Source: Dastarcus helophoroides (taxonomy: Eukaryota; Arthropoda; Insecta; Coleoptera; Bothrideridae). From it: a stretch of 64,000 nucleotides of DNA. Made by a program: the position numbers and the translations under genes. Location of the stretch: the NCBI GenBank assembly GCA_028583605.1, contig CM053327.1, positions 13,689,629 to 13,753,628 of the forward strand, given 5' to 3'. Below, in pieces: positions 1 through 11,194 of this stretch (its first letter is position 1; each line of letters starts with the position of its first letter). A model generated the notes under the pieces. It saw only the letters and a list, made by a program, of their open reading frames with translations. It had not been told where the DNA came from and did not search any database.

Positions 1-3000
1 TTTTTTTTATCATTTGCAGATAATCTTTAATGTTATGACTATTGTTATAACATTGGCCTAATTTGCGTTATTATGTCAATTAATATCCTTTTAAGATTCA
101 CCAAGGGGTGTGCAAATTAAAAAATAACACCCACTATGACAATTAAATTTGCATATTCGCATTTTTTAACTGTTTTATCAACTTTTCAAATCTAATTACC
201 AAATATTGACCATTACTTAAAATTTTAGAAACGAAGTATAATGTTCGAGTTAAATTAACAATTTAATTCAAAACTTTAAATTTTCAGAAAAACAAAATCT
301 ATTGAAAAAACCTAATGAAAAATAATTCCTTTTTTAATTTCGACACATTTTTCGATATCTCAAATGTTTCACGAAGGAAATTTTTTTCGAGATTTCATTT
401 TACTAAAATTTCGACTTTTTGCTCAAAATTTAGTCTTGACATTTCGGCTTGGTTCATAAAATGTTGACTTTAAACGCTCAAATCTTCTGATACAATATTG
501 AAAGATTTAATTTAACATCGAAAGTTCCACTTTAAAGACGAAAGTTAAAAATTGATTTTATTCTCAAAATGTTCGAATTTTTTTTTGAGTATAACTTTAG
601 AAATACTGATTTTAATCTCTAAACTTTGATTGTCATCTACAATTGTCGACTTTTTCGTCTAAACTTCGAAATTTTGACCTTTCTCACAAAATTTCTCTTT
701 TAATCATGAACTTTTGTTAAACTTTTAGGAGTGAAGTTTAAAGTTTGTATTTAAGGTGGATAATTCGACATTTTAAAAAGGTAAACTTCTTTTTAATTAA
801 ACTTGAAACTTTAGGAAAAATGTGAAAATTAAAAGACAAAAATATTCATTTTTTGTATTTTGAATTTTGGTTAAAAATTCGAATTTTTTCTAAAGTATTT
901 CGTGAAATTTGAAGGTTTAACTGACACCTAAAAGCTTTAACTTTTTCTCGGAATTTCTGCTACAATTATGAAACATAATCTTAAATTTCAAACGTAATAA
1001 CGAAATACTTTTTATATTATTATTATTATTAAATTTCAATTACGTAATCAAAAGCTGAAACTAAGGTGAAAATGTTAAATTATTTAGAAATTAAAAATTT
1101 TGCAACCTAAAGTTAAAATTTTGACAAAAACAATAGATTGTCAGTCAAAATCTCGAATTTTTTGCCAGCTGGCAAAGAAAAAAACGAAAAAAAAAAACAC
1201 GAAATTAAGTTAGCAGTTAAAATTTCAAGCTATGGATTTAATCTCGACATTTTCAATTTCAGTTATTCGTATTTCAATTCTAAATTTTAATTTTAATCTT
1301 AAATCAATCTCCAAATTTCGACTTGCAATTGGAGATTTGTGTGAGAGAATCTCGAAATTTTAAGATTTCTTAGATTTAAGCGTTTTCTACTTCAAATTTA
1401 AAAGTAGATAAATTAAATTTCAATATTAATTAATATGAAATCTTCAATAAGAGCAAAATAATTCTTTTTAGATTTCCAAAAAATTTAGAATTATTTAGAA
1501 AATTTCGAAATTGTCATTGTTTCTTTTAACATTTCAGGGCTTATTGTGATTTTAAAGTTACGTTCAAAATGTCGACCTTATAGCAAAGTAAAAATGTTTA
1601 TCTTCAAAATTGCAGTTTCTTTTTTTAATTCCATATTTCGTGATTACAATCGAAATTTGGTGCAAGAAATTTTTTTAATTTTCCATAAAAATTATGGTGG
1701 AATGGACTGGTCCTTGGTTATCTTTAAATTTTTAAATACAAATCTTGTCCCCTGAAACCAAGAAAGATTAAAAAACACAACAAAGATTGCTCTAACGATT
1801 TTCGATAGCAAAGCTATCATGGTTCAGAAAGATACATCTCTCTGAAGATGATAGGGGACAAGATTTGTATTTTAATTTTTCATAAAAATTACAAAATTTC
1901 GAGTTTGGATAATCTTCGTGGCACTTCAGATGGAGATTAGTTCGATTTAAATCGCCAATGAAGCCAATTTTAAAATTTTAATTAAAATTCTTTTCTGAAA
2001 CTTTGATACTTTAAGTAGCGATATTTTAAATTGCGAAAAAAAAATTCGAAATTTTTAGCAAAAAGTATCAAGACAAAAGTCGAAATTTCTAACAAAATGT
2101 TTCTTCAAATGTCTAACTTATGTCAAAATTTTAACTTAAAGTCGCAATTTCAAGAAAGAGTTCCGGAAAAAAATATTTTTTTGAAACGTCCAGATTAAAG
2201 TAAAGACCTAATTAATGAAACTAGATTTGAGGTTGAAACTGAAACTGAATTTCGGCTAATATTTTGCTTTCGGTTGAAAATGAAATCGAAACTTAATCAT
2301 ATTCAAATCCTGTGTTAAAAATTAGGAATTAATTAAATGAATGAAATTAAAAATTGAATTGAAATTGAGTAATATTTTCTTTAAAAAATTTTAGATTAAA
2401 TTGAAGTTAAATTTGGCCGCGTATCAAAATAAAAAAAAATCAGAAAGTTTATATATCGGGTGTAAAATCGAAAATTTCGGAAATAAGTAACTGTCAAATT
2501 CGTCGAATACTCTATTTTTAAAGTCTAAATTTCAGGAAACAAGTAATAAGTTTAAAAGTTGAAACTAGAAACAACTCATTTACTGTATGAAAACTTCTAG
2601 AAATTTTAAATCTGAAGATGTAATCTGAAGATTGTAATGGTTTCAGAATTTTTTGGAAAAAGATCGACATTTTGAGAGAGATTTGTAACAAAAAATTTCA
2701 TGTGTCGAAATTTCGAGATTGAAGTAGACATTTTTAGATTAAATCGAATTCTTTAGATAAAGTGTGCATTCTAATTTAAAATCACAACTTAGGAAACGGT
2801 AAAAAAATTCGAGTTTTTGTAGACGAAGTTTGAATTTGGAATTGAAAAGTAAATAAATAGAATAACAATACCTAGAGATTTGCTGTATTATTATACGAAA
2901 GATAGAAATAGTGGCATATACAAACTTATAATTTTGAGAAAAAAGTGGAGATTTTGGAAGTAATTCAAAATTTATAACAAAAAATGTTGAGTGTCAAAAT

Positions 3001-3690
3001 TAACAGAATGACCAACATTTGGAAAAACCAAGGCGAAGTTTTCGGACTCAAATCCTTTGAAGTCTTTGCTTGGATTTGAGAGTCAAAATTTCCGAAGAAA
3101 ACTCGTTAAAATTTAAAAGATATTTAAAAAATTCAAATTTAAACTGGAAATTGTAAGAAATGTCAATATTTTGAAATATTACAAAATTTATATTTTTTTT
3201 CAATTAAGAGTTTAAAATAAAAATTAGAAAAAAATAAATGAGTTTAAACTTACAATTTTGATCAATTCGATAATTCTGGAAATCTATAAAATAAAAATTT
3301 TTCTAAATTTTAAATGCAAAATTGACATTTTAGCTAAGGTACCAAATATTTTAGTAGAGAACTAAAGCTTTTTAAAGAATAAATTTGTTATTACAAAACT
3401 GATATTAAAAAATAAAATTAGAGATTTTAAGATAAAAGTCGAATTTTGGAGAGTAAAAAAAAATCGAAATTTCAAAAAAAGGTTCACTTATTAAAGAACA
3501 TTTTTTAAGGTGTTAAGTTTAACCTCGAATGTTTGATTTTTTTCCTAAGGATTCGGTTATAAATTCTAAATTTTTCGGCTTTAAATTCCAAATTTTGAGT
3601 TCATCTTCATATTTTAATCTTCAGGTGAAATCTATTCTAACTGTCAAAACTTCGGGAGAAAGTCGAATATTTAGAGGTGTTTAGTGAAAA
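1..3690. repeat. Degenerate AT-rich repeat tract (TTTCGAC type), block 1
   Basis: This stretch has no gene. It is built from loosely repeated words such as AAATTTCGACTTTTT and the complement AAAAGTCGAAATTT, spaced roughly 20-24 bp apart. Runs of A and T separate an almost obligatory TCGA, TTGA or TCAA core. Both orientations are mixed here. Small open frames in the tract have low-complexity F/K/I/N/S-rich translations with no recognisable domain, so I treat them as chance. A small inverted-repeat element (1736-1870) sits inside it. Confidence 0.7.
1736..1870. mobile_element. Small inverted-repeat (MITE-like) element, copy 1
   Basis: The 18 bases ATACAAATCTTGTCCCCT at 1736-1753 recur as a perfect inverted copy at 1853-1870, enclosing about 100 bp. 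The left end and the next 30 bases are essentially identical to a segment at 61224-61275. The outer flank 1696-1735 is also matched, inverted, at about 61320-61352. The repeated unit is therefore larger than the inverted repeat alone. No coding capacity is seen. The length and the dispersed second copy suggest a MITE or foldback element of unknown superfamily. No target-site duplication is evident. Confidence 0.65.
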
Positions 3691-4960
3691 AGTGGCCTAA
3701 CTAACATTTGTAGACATTTTCCAATTTTCAGTTGATTTTACACACAAAATTGATGTATGTGAATGTAACCCTTAGTGCAATACTAACCCATGTTCAATAT
3801 TTCTGCCACTTAGCAGATGGCAGCAATATTTCATATTTTCATTACGTATTACAAATGAGACTTTTCTTTATCAATGTTTATCCATGGATTCACTTGAGTT
3901 ACCTTTCCATAAAACGCCTTAATTTTCATCAAGTATATTAAGTTTCTTTCCAAATACTGGGTTTAAACCTGCAATTTTTAATAGTTGTTCGACATTTCGT
4001 TTCAGGATCCAGTTATTTTCTTGATTGCAAAATATCCCGCTTCCAAAGTTGGAAATATTTTGGTTATATATTTTTAAAGCTGCTCCTTATGCAACGAATA
4101 ACGTGCACATCTATAACGGTAAATGTACAGGGTAAAACAAGACGCAACACTCTGGCTAGGTGCAACTAACATTTCTCTTTGAACTTACTTTTTGATTTAT
4201 AAAATATTCAGCACACACAAGCAACGGCATAAAGGCTCTCCAATTCAATGAAAAAAAAGTTGCGAACATAGAACTTAAACACTGTTTACGTATTTTTCGT
4301 AAACTCTAAAATTTGGATTAACCTACCATCGGGCTATTCGGGTCTGTTCAAATTCTCGTTTGCATGTCACATCGTGCACCCATTTTGCGGTAGTTAACAG
4401 TTTCTGTTAAAATTGATATTTTGCTCGTTTTTGCACAAATCCACTTCCTCTGCCAACTCTTGTAAATTGCGTTCCTGGAATCGGGATGTGTGACAACAAT
4501 AGCCGGGCAGTTGTTAACATAATTCACATCGACGGCTATTAACGAATTTTAACGATCAATTTCTTAGTGAAACAGTAAAATTAAAGTCGCGGTTGAGGAA
4601 CAGGAGACGACATTTATTTAAACGGACGTTGTTTCGCGTCATCGACGTTTCGTAACGTCGATGCGCGATTTATTGCTTTCACGCAACAATATTTGTAATT
4701 TCCGGCGATCGCGAGCACTTTGGATTCCCGTCGTCTTACATTGGACACTTTCTTAGGGTACGAAAATAAGAAATTGGAACGTTTACTTGACAAATCTAAT
4801 CTATGATCTGAACATGAATACTTATTGCTAGTCGAGGCGGTTCTATGTTTTTCAACATGTGAACTAGCTTCAGCAGAAGAACTTAACTAGTTATTTATTT
4901 AACCTTCTCATACGCAAAAAGTTAACGGATTCCTCCAAATGTTCACTTCTTGTGAAATTT
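3691..4960. other. Non-coding stretch, no gene seen
   Basis: The sequence is ordinary AT-rich DNA, rising in GC between about 4480 and 4760. No domain-like open frame is present. A 'TACAGGGTA' word near 4127 resembles the ends of the insect TIR elements seen elsewhere in the window, but I could not pair it. A strong hairpin lies at 4634-4668. Confidence 0.5.
4634..4668. repeat. GC-rich near-perfect hairpin
   Basis: CATCGACGTT at 4640-4649 is followed by a 4-base loop and its exact complement AACGTCGATG at 4654-4663. The stem continues with TCGCG/CGCGA (4634-4638 and 4664-4668) after a one-base bulge at 4639. That gives about 15 base pairs, unusually GC-rich for its surroundings. It has no T-run to suggest a terminator. 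It could be a palindromic protein-binding site or a remnant of an element end. Confidence 0.6.
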
Positions 4961-5195
4961 TTATGAAATAATTCAAACTTCAAATTTCGAATTCTTTTAA
5001 AATCGGAGTTTTAAACTCGAAATTTCGGAGTTTGAATTCAAAATTTTGACACTCCTTGAACTTCAACTTTAATATCAACATCTGAATAAAAATTTCGGGA
5101 TTTAATATACTAAATAAGGTTTCTCAGTCATAATTTTAGGAGAAAAGTACAAGCGAATATCATACGAATTCAAAAATACAAATCTTTTTAAATAT
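4961..5195. repeat. AT-rich TTTCGAC-type tract, short
   Basis: This is the same degenerate word family as block 1 (for example CTCGAAATTTCGGAG), running up to the left end of the nested transposon cluster. No gene is seen. Confidence 0.5.
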
Positions 5196-5549
5196 ACAAG
5201 GTGATTCTAAATGTAGTACCATAAATTCAGGTACGCATTTTAGAACCCAAAATAAGACGAAGTATATATAAACATATGTCGTAAAACGCTTCGTTTACGA
5301 GATACAGGGTGTGAAAAGTTAGTTCCTGATTATAGTTTTTAATTAATAGTTGCGAAACGTGTAAAGATAATTGAATGAAATTTGGCACAACCTCATATCT
5401 TTTTGTGCCCTTTCCAAAAATTTAAGAATTAATTAACACAACTTAACCAGTGGCGGGTATATCGAGGGGGACAAAGCTTAAAACGTGCCTTATTTATTTT
5501 GTGTGCACTTTTGTCAACATTTTCTAACAAAAATAAAATATAAGTAAAG
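5196..5549 (+). repeat. Left terminal inverted repeat of the outer element
   Basis: This arm runs from ACAAGGTGATTC through GATACAGGGTGTG to TTTTGTCAACATTTTC and stops where the mariner-like element begins. The right arm matches it inverted with scattered substitutions; by eye roughly four bases in five agree. Confidence 0.75.
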
Positions 5550-5551
5550 TA

Positions 5552-7009
5552 AAATGCATTTTTATATCTCGATGCATTAAAAAAGGTCATCCAAAAATAT
5601 TGAATATATCACATGGTTGACATTGAAATGAAAGAAAATAAGCAATGGTGGGTTTATTAACTGTAATGTACTTTACAAACAAATTATTTTTAACTATTAT
5701 TTAAACAAAAAAATATTTCTTAAACTTTTTAACTAATGACAAATTTGAAAATATTAGCTCCTATTTAAGGAAATTGCTCAAAGTGGCCAACGTTAGCCCG
5801 GATACATGCTCGTTACCTTTTCTGCAACGAAAATATTATTCGCGGTTGATACAACAATTGCTGTACAGCCTATTCCACGCGGTTTCTTAAATCCTCCAGG
5901 GTGTTTACTGGAGTAGAATGCACTTTGACTTTCAGTTGTCCCCAGACAGTGAAATCAAGGGGGTTAAGGTCTGGTAATCTGGCAGGCCAATGAATAGTTG
6001 CATCAATTTCTCGACCAATCCATCTGTTGGGAAAATTAGCATGTAACCATTGTCTAGGTTCTCTACCGTAGTGAGGAGGAGCACCGTCATGCCTAAACCA
6101 AAGTGATTCTCTTCTCTCAAGATCAATATCTTCAATAAATGTATACAAACAGTTTTGCAAGAATTCGAAATATAGATGTGCCTTCAAATTTTTATTGAAT
6201 AAATGGTAGCCAATAATTCTATCATTTAATGTTCCTTACCCAAACATTAATTTTAAAACTATGTTGAAAATGCATAACCCTTGAAGCTCTGGGATTTTCC
6301 TCTGCTCAAACATGAGAATTGTGAAAATTGAAAATACCATTTCGGGTAAAAGTGGCTTTATCAGTGAATATAATAATTGATAGAAAATTTGGATTATTAT
6401 TTTGTTGTCCTAATAGCCATTCACAAAATTCTAATCGTGCACCTAAATCCTCTGGGAGAAGGTCTTGCATCTGGCGTAGGTGGAATGGATGAAGTTGTTG
6501 CTCCTTGACAATTCGCCAAGCTACAGATTGGAAAATATTAGTCTGAAGTGCTACAGGTCTAGAACTAACAGCTGGATTATTTTGCAAAATATGTAACATT
6601 TCTTCCTCCATTCTAACTGTTCGCACCGTACGTCTCCGTCAACCGTTAGCATTTTTTGGTTTTATAAACCCAGTTTCGAGGCAACGCCGTTCTGCTTCTA
6701 AAATTGTTCTTCGATTTGGATGCCGACGATTAGCAAATTTTTGCATATATGTTCTGACAGCTGACTATTTCCATGGCACTCGCCCAATGTTAACAGCATA
6801 TCCGTATATTCAGCGTTTGAAAAATGGTTCATATTTTCAACCATCAGCCATTGTTTTTAACTAAGCTTAAACAACTTAATTGTCACGGTGGCCAGAAACC
6901 ATGGAAATGTCCAGGGTAATTATTTTCTTTCATTTTAAAGGTAACTATGTGTTACATTCGATATTTTTGGGTGAGCGTTTTTAATGAATTGAGATGTAAA
7001 AATGCATTT
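5552..7009 (-). mobile_element. Mariner-like (Tc1/mariner superfamily, DUF4817-type) element
   Basis: Inverted repeats of about 100 bp, starting AAATGCATTTTTA, lie at 5552-5650 and 6911-7009. TA dinucleotides at 5550-5551 and 7010-7011 fit the TA duplication of this superfamily. The length of about 1.46 kb is typical for a complete copy. The transposase reads on the minus strand and is broken. The element sits exactly where the left arm of the outer element stops matching the right arm, so it probably inserted at the inner edge of that arm. Confidence 0.8.
5765..6844 (-). pseudogene. Decayed mariner-like transposase with DUF4817-type N-terminus
   Basis: The likely start is the ATG at 6844 and the family-like end is the TAA at 5765, giving about 360 codons, the usual length. 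In order, the reading shows an N-terminal helix-turn-helix region (DMLLTLGECHGNS near residues 15-27), a linker with NRRHPNRRTI, and LPEDLGARLEFCEWLL. The first catalytic Asp is in FTDKATFTRNG; the family usually has DEATF. Next come the second Asp in HDGAPPH, then WIGREID and LPDLNPLDFTVWGQLK with the third acidic site. The C-terminus reads ANVGHFEQF. Frameshifts near 6700-6770 and 6190-6300 and in-frame stops show it is dead. The catalytic triad itself is still readable. The family call is confident; the clade name is not. Confidence 0.85.
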
Positions 7010-7039
7010 TATTCGAAAACCGTTTACAATATCGACTTT

Positions 7040-9155
7040 CAGTAAGTAAGGTTGTCTTTGTTGGTGACTTCCCCTGGTTAAGGCTTTCTTCCCAAACTGA
7101 CGACGCGGGAAGGCTGGCAGAGACTTTCACAATCACTTGTGGACTATCGCAATTAGTTGAGAAACCCACAAGAATTCCTGATGTAGATACCCATCAACCT
7201 AATCTACTCGACCTTTTCCTTACAAATTCACCAAATTCGTAAAAAATCTCTGTGACATCACCACTTGGAAATTCGGATCACAAGCTTGTAGCATCCTTCT
7301 CGCTCGCTTCATATACCACCTCCTTCCCAGACGCAGTCCCGTTGGGTTTGGCACTTTAACTCTGCAAACTGAGAAGAATTAAGAGACTTCTTTGCATCTT
7401 TCCCATGGCAGGAAGTCTGCTTTAACTCAGACAACCCTTCCTTAATCGCTGAATCCATCCTATCTGATTGGTATGGAATGCTCAATTCCCCACTCCAGTA
7501 AATCTTGGTTCAGTAAAAAATGTGCTCGGGCTGTCTCCTGCAAAAATCGCGCATATCGTCGTTGGGGAAATAATCCCTCAGTCGAGACTCGGACCATATT
7601 TGTAGATGCGCGAAATTCTTGTAAACAGTTTATTGACGAAGCAAAAGGTGATTTCGATCGTAAAATGCGCCAGAGGCTTATCAACTGACCGAACGGTTCC
7701 AGATCTTTTGGGGATTTGCAAAGTCGATTGGAAATAATTTTACATCTTCAAATGTTATACCTTTACTCGATGAAAATAGCAATACTGCTACTACCTCCAA
7801 TGAAAAGGCTAACATGTTAGCCTTAATGTTTGCTGAAAATTCCAATCTTGATTCTCGAAACGCAGAACCTCCTATTCTTCCTAAGGTTAGCACTTCGATG
7901 CCTGAAACTGTTTTCAGACAACGCACAATCAGGAAGATTCTCCTTGAGCTCGACACCTCGAAAGCTTCTGGTCTTGATGGTATTCCCGCTATTGTTCTTA
8001 AGAAATGCGCCCCAGAGTTGACTCCTCTCCTAAGCAAATTGTTCAAACTCTCTTACAACAAAGATGAATTCCCTAACTGCTAATCTGCTAAAGTGCAGCC
8101 TGTCCCTAAAAAGGGAAAAAGGAATCTGGCTAACAACTATCGCCCTATATCTTTGTTACCCGTTATATCTGAAGCGATGGAAAAGGTTATCAACATCGAG
8201 ATTCTCAAATATCTGGAGGAAAATAGAATCATCTCCGACAGGCAGTACGGTTTTAGACAACAACGTTCCGCTGGCGATCTACTGGCTACTACTGGCTATG
8301 TTACTCATATCTGTAACTCAGATATGGAAAAACATGGTGAGGCTAGGATTGTGGCATTGGATATCCCAAAGGCTTTCGACAGGGTCTGGCACCGATCTCT
8401 TCTCGCCAAATTAACATCTTATGGTCTTCCTTCTGGACTCTGTCATTTGATATCCAATTTTCTCGCTGACAGATCTCTTCAGGTCGTCGTCGATGGCATC
8501 TCATCTGAGACATTTGCGATTGACGCAGAGGTGCCTCAGGGGTCTGTTCTGCCTCCTACTCTACTTCTGTTACACATAAACGATTTCTTAGTTTCAACTT
8601 TCAATCCTATATACAGCTACGCAGATGATAGTAACCTTGTGTCATCTTTTTTCTCCGACAAACCATTATCTATCGCTGCTACAGATCGACTAAGGGAACA
8701 ATTTGGTCGACTTCAACGCTTCAAAAATTCAAGCCGCGGTTTTCTCTAAGAAAACATCAAGGGATAATGCAACAAACATACTAATGGACCATAAAATCCT
8801 TCCAATGGGATATAATCTATCTATTCTAGGAGTGAATGCGAGCACTAACTTCTCTTGGGATCATCATGTGCGCGCCATTGCCAAATCCGCCTCTCAGAAG
8901 CTAGGCTTTCTTTTTAGAGCTAAAAAGTACTTCCATCTCATCAGCTATTAACACTATACAAAGCTCAAGTTAGGCCAACACTAGAATACTATTCTCAGGT
9001 TTGGAGTTCAGCTCCAAAACACACTTTAGCTCTCTTGGATTCAATTCAAATAAAAGCGATTCGCCTAATTGATGACAAGAGTCTGACCGATTCTCTCGAA
9101 ACACTAGAGCACAGGCGTATGGTTGGTGACTTGTCTCTTTTCTACAAGTCAATTA
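7040..9155 (+). pseudogene. CR1/jockey-type LINE ORF2: endonuclease and reverse transcriptase, broken
   Basis: The 5' end is truncated within the endonuclease: VFVGDFPW, LLDLFLTN and the catalytic NSDH are visible at about 7050-7290. A linker with WFSKKCARAV and YRRW follows at 7473-7688. The reverse transcriptase spans about 7814-8951. It shows SGLDGIPAIVLKK, then a stop at 8082, then NNYRPISLLPVISEAMEKVI, YGFRQQRSAGDL, ALDIPKAFDRVWH, a VPQGSVLPPTLLLLHINDFL block and the catalytic SYADDS near 8620. The frame shifts near 8703, and again after 8951 into the C-terminal part (VRPTLEYYSQVWS). At about 9155 the ORF is cut by another insertion and resumes at about 10189. The clade is CR1/L2/jockey-like by motif, not phylogenetically tested. 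Confidence 0.88.
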
Positions 9156-10188
9156 TTTTTTTATTTTCGAATTCTCCTAAAAATTTCACATATGTTTTAT
9201 AAAACCTACCTAGAGCTAAATTTAATTGTTTCCAAAATATTGATAGTTAGAAATAGCCAAATGAGCTTGATTTGATACTAATAATCAGGTATCTACGAGA
9301 AATGTTAAATGTAAAAGTTTTCAAGAATTGCCTAAATTTTTGTTTGAAATGATTTATTGATATACTGGGGGTTTTGTTTTTCCAGAATCCAAACTTAATT
9401 TGGTCTTTTTTTAAGTAGAACAGTCCGATTACTTTTTTATTTTTAAATTCCCCTGAAAATATATTTTATACAATATACCCCATATCTAAATTTAACTGCT
9501 TTGAAAATATTGATGGTTTTAAATCGTTAATATGATCCTAGGTTCATTTCCATTAAAACTTTAATAAAAAAATGAAGTAACATAAAAAGCTGGCTTATTT
9601 GAAAATATATCAATAATAAGAAGGGAAAGAGGGGCCCATTTCTTCTATGTTAAACGGTTTCAGAGTTATACTTATAGGTTTTTGTTTTAAGTTTAGAAAA
9701 TTTCAGTTTTTTAAGTAACAACATTTTTAAACTGCTGAGTCTAAGAATAAGCTATGTCTTATGAAATACTTATCAAAGTAGTTCAAATATAACAACATAA
9801 TTCGGATGTTCTATTTAAAAAACCAAAATTGATTTGTATTCTGGAAAGCTAAACACCCTGTATATAGCAAACATATTTGAAATAAATATTTAAGCGATTT
9901 CTATAAACTTTTAAATCTAACATTTCTTATAGATATCTATTATTTACGAAAAATCAAGATCATATTGGCGATCTATAACCATCAATATTTCGGAAACAAT
10001 TGAATTTAGATATAGGTATGTTACATAAAATATATGTGGAATTTTTGGGAAATTTCGAAAATAAAAAAATAATTGTGTTGTTCCATTTAAAAAACCAAAG
10101 TTGACTTTGATTCTGAAAAAACGTAGCACCCTGTATATCGCAAACTTATTTCAAATAAAAATTTAAGAGATATCTAGAAACTTTTTTA
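9152..10188. mobile_element. Head-to-head block of roughly 275-bp repeats inserted in the LINE
   Basis: A unit of about 275 bp occurs as two direct copies (about 9155 and 9430) and again inverted in the right half (about 9780-10188). Shared words are TTATTTTTTTATTTTCGAA, CAATTGTTTCCGAAATATTG-like stretches and CACCCTGTATAT(A/C)GCAAAC (near 9853 and 10129; inverted and worn near 9366). The arms can fold back across a centre near 9560-9780. The block lies between two parts of one LINE reading frame. The trinucleotide TCA occurs at both edges (9149-9151 and 10191-10193), but microhomology leaves the exact edges unclear. No coding sequence is seen. Confidence 0.65.
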
Positions 10189-10362
10189 CATCATGGAAGA
10201 TGCTCGCAGGAACTAATATGATTGATCCTCCCAAGGGCAAGATTCTTGAGGCGTACTAGATAGTCGGAGAAAGCAAATCCTGTGCGGTCCAGCTTGACAC
10301 AGTGAGGACTTCTGTCTACGGAAAATCTTTTTTCTATAGAACTTCCAAGTTATGGAACATGT
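10189..10362 (+). pseudogene. C-terminal remnant of the CR1/jockey-type LINE ORF2
   Basis: After the inserted block the LINE frame resumes with HGRCSQEL, then LPRARFLRRTR. A frameshift later comes SSLTQ/QLDTVRTSVYGKSFFYR and SKLWN, the standard C-terminal signature of insect CR1/jockey ORF2 proteins. It ends where the right arm of the outer element begins. Its order and strand match the piece ending at 9155, so it is the same insertion, split. Confidence 0.75.
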
Positions 10363-10377
10363 TTTTATGTAAGAATA

Positions 10378-10709
10378 TTTGTAGTTTATATTTTGGTTGG
10401 AAAATTTTAACAAAAGTGCATACAAAATAACTAAAGCACGTTTTAAGCAGCGCTCCCCTAGATATACCCGCCACTGGTTGAGTTGTGTTAATTAATTTTT
10501 AGATTTTTGGAAAGGACATAAAAAGTTATAAAATTGTACTAAATTTCATTTAATCATCTTTACACCTTTCGAGACTATTAATTAAAGACTATAATCAGGA
10601 ACTAAACTTTCACACCCTGTATCTCGTAAACGAAGCGTTTTAGGACATATGTTTATATAGACTTTTCATCTTATTTTGGGTTGAAATATGCGTACCTGAA
10701 TCACCTTGT
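10378..10709 (-). repeat. Right terminal inverted repeat of the outer element
   Basis: This is the inverted partner of 5196-5549. It lacks the extra bases found near the tip of the left arm. Otherwise it follows the left arm to its inner edge at TTTTGGTTGGAAAATTTTAAC. Confidence 0.75.
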
Positions 10710-10985
10710 TTATTTAGGCACAAAAAATTTAAAATAATAGTTTAAATCTCTTTTCGATGAATATGCGGCATAATGCGACGATATTTCTGGAGTCCCGAAG
10801 AAGTTGGATGATTTATTTTTTCGCATTTTGATATTTCAATATTTCAACTGTGAACCAAAACTTTGGAGGAAAAATTTGTGAGTTCAATTCAATTTTTCAG
10901 CTTTAAAGCCAAGGCTCCAAAATTTAAATTGGGATATTTTAAAAATTCCTAGTTCAATTGAAACTTAAGGGAAAATCTTATGGCT
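10710..10985. repeat. AT-rich TTTCGAC-type tract, short
   Basis: This is a short run of the degenerate AT-rich word family with no gene. Confidence 0.4.
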
Positions 10986-11061
10986 TTGCGTCACTGTCAT
11001 GCTAATGTCATGTTACCGACGTGCACTAATGTTAACAGTATATGTAGTTACCAGTAAGACG

Positions 11062-11160
11062 TGTAATAGAATTAAAAGTGTATGATTGGCACCAGGAATT
11101 GAATCAAGGACATCACGCTGGAATCCTTAAAACTGCGCTATAATTTCTCTTGTCAATTTA
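11062..11160 (-). repeat. tRNA-derived SINE fragment (copy C, diverged)
   Basis: On the minus strand an A-box-like TAGCGCAGTTT (11130-11140, one mismatch to the consensus) is followed by a B-box-like GATTCAATTCC (11095-11105). It then continues into a tail resembling that of the SINE copies at 30690 and 30958 (TTTTAATTCTATTAC). Spacing and order fit a Pol III type 2 promoter. It is too worn to be a functional tRNA gene. Confidence 0.5.
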
Positions 11161-11194
11161 AAATTTTAATTCGCATCATAACATATCCGTACGC

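Larger units (their letters stand above)
5196..10709. mobile_element. Outer composite element with inverted repeats of about 340 bp
   Basis: The sequence starting ACAAGGTGATTC at 5196 returns inverted, ending at about 10709 (GAATCACCTTGT). The two arms (5196-5549 and 10378-10709) match over most of their length, including the words CTCGTAAACGAAGCG and CAGTGGCGGGTATATC. The left arm carries about 21 extra bases near its tip. The flanks are TATA on the left and TTTATT on the right, so no clear target duplication survives. The interior is almost entirely later insertions: a mariner-like element at 5552-7009 and a LINE from about 7040. I see no transposase belonging to the outer element, so its superfamily is unknown. 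Confidence 0.75.

Noticed and set aside
7681..8046. 121-codon minus-strand frame
   Set aside because: Antisense shadow of the LINE reverse transcriptase, which has clear motifs on the plus strand.
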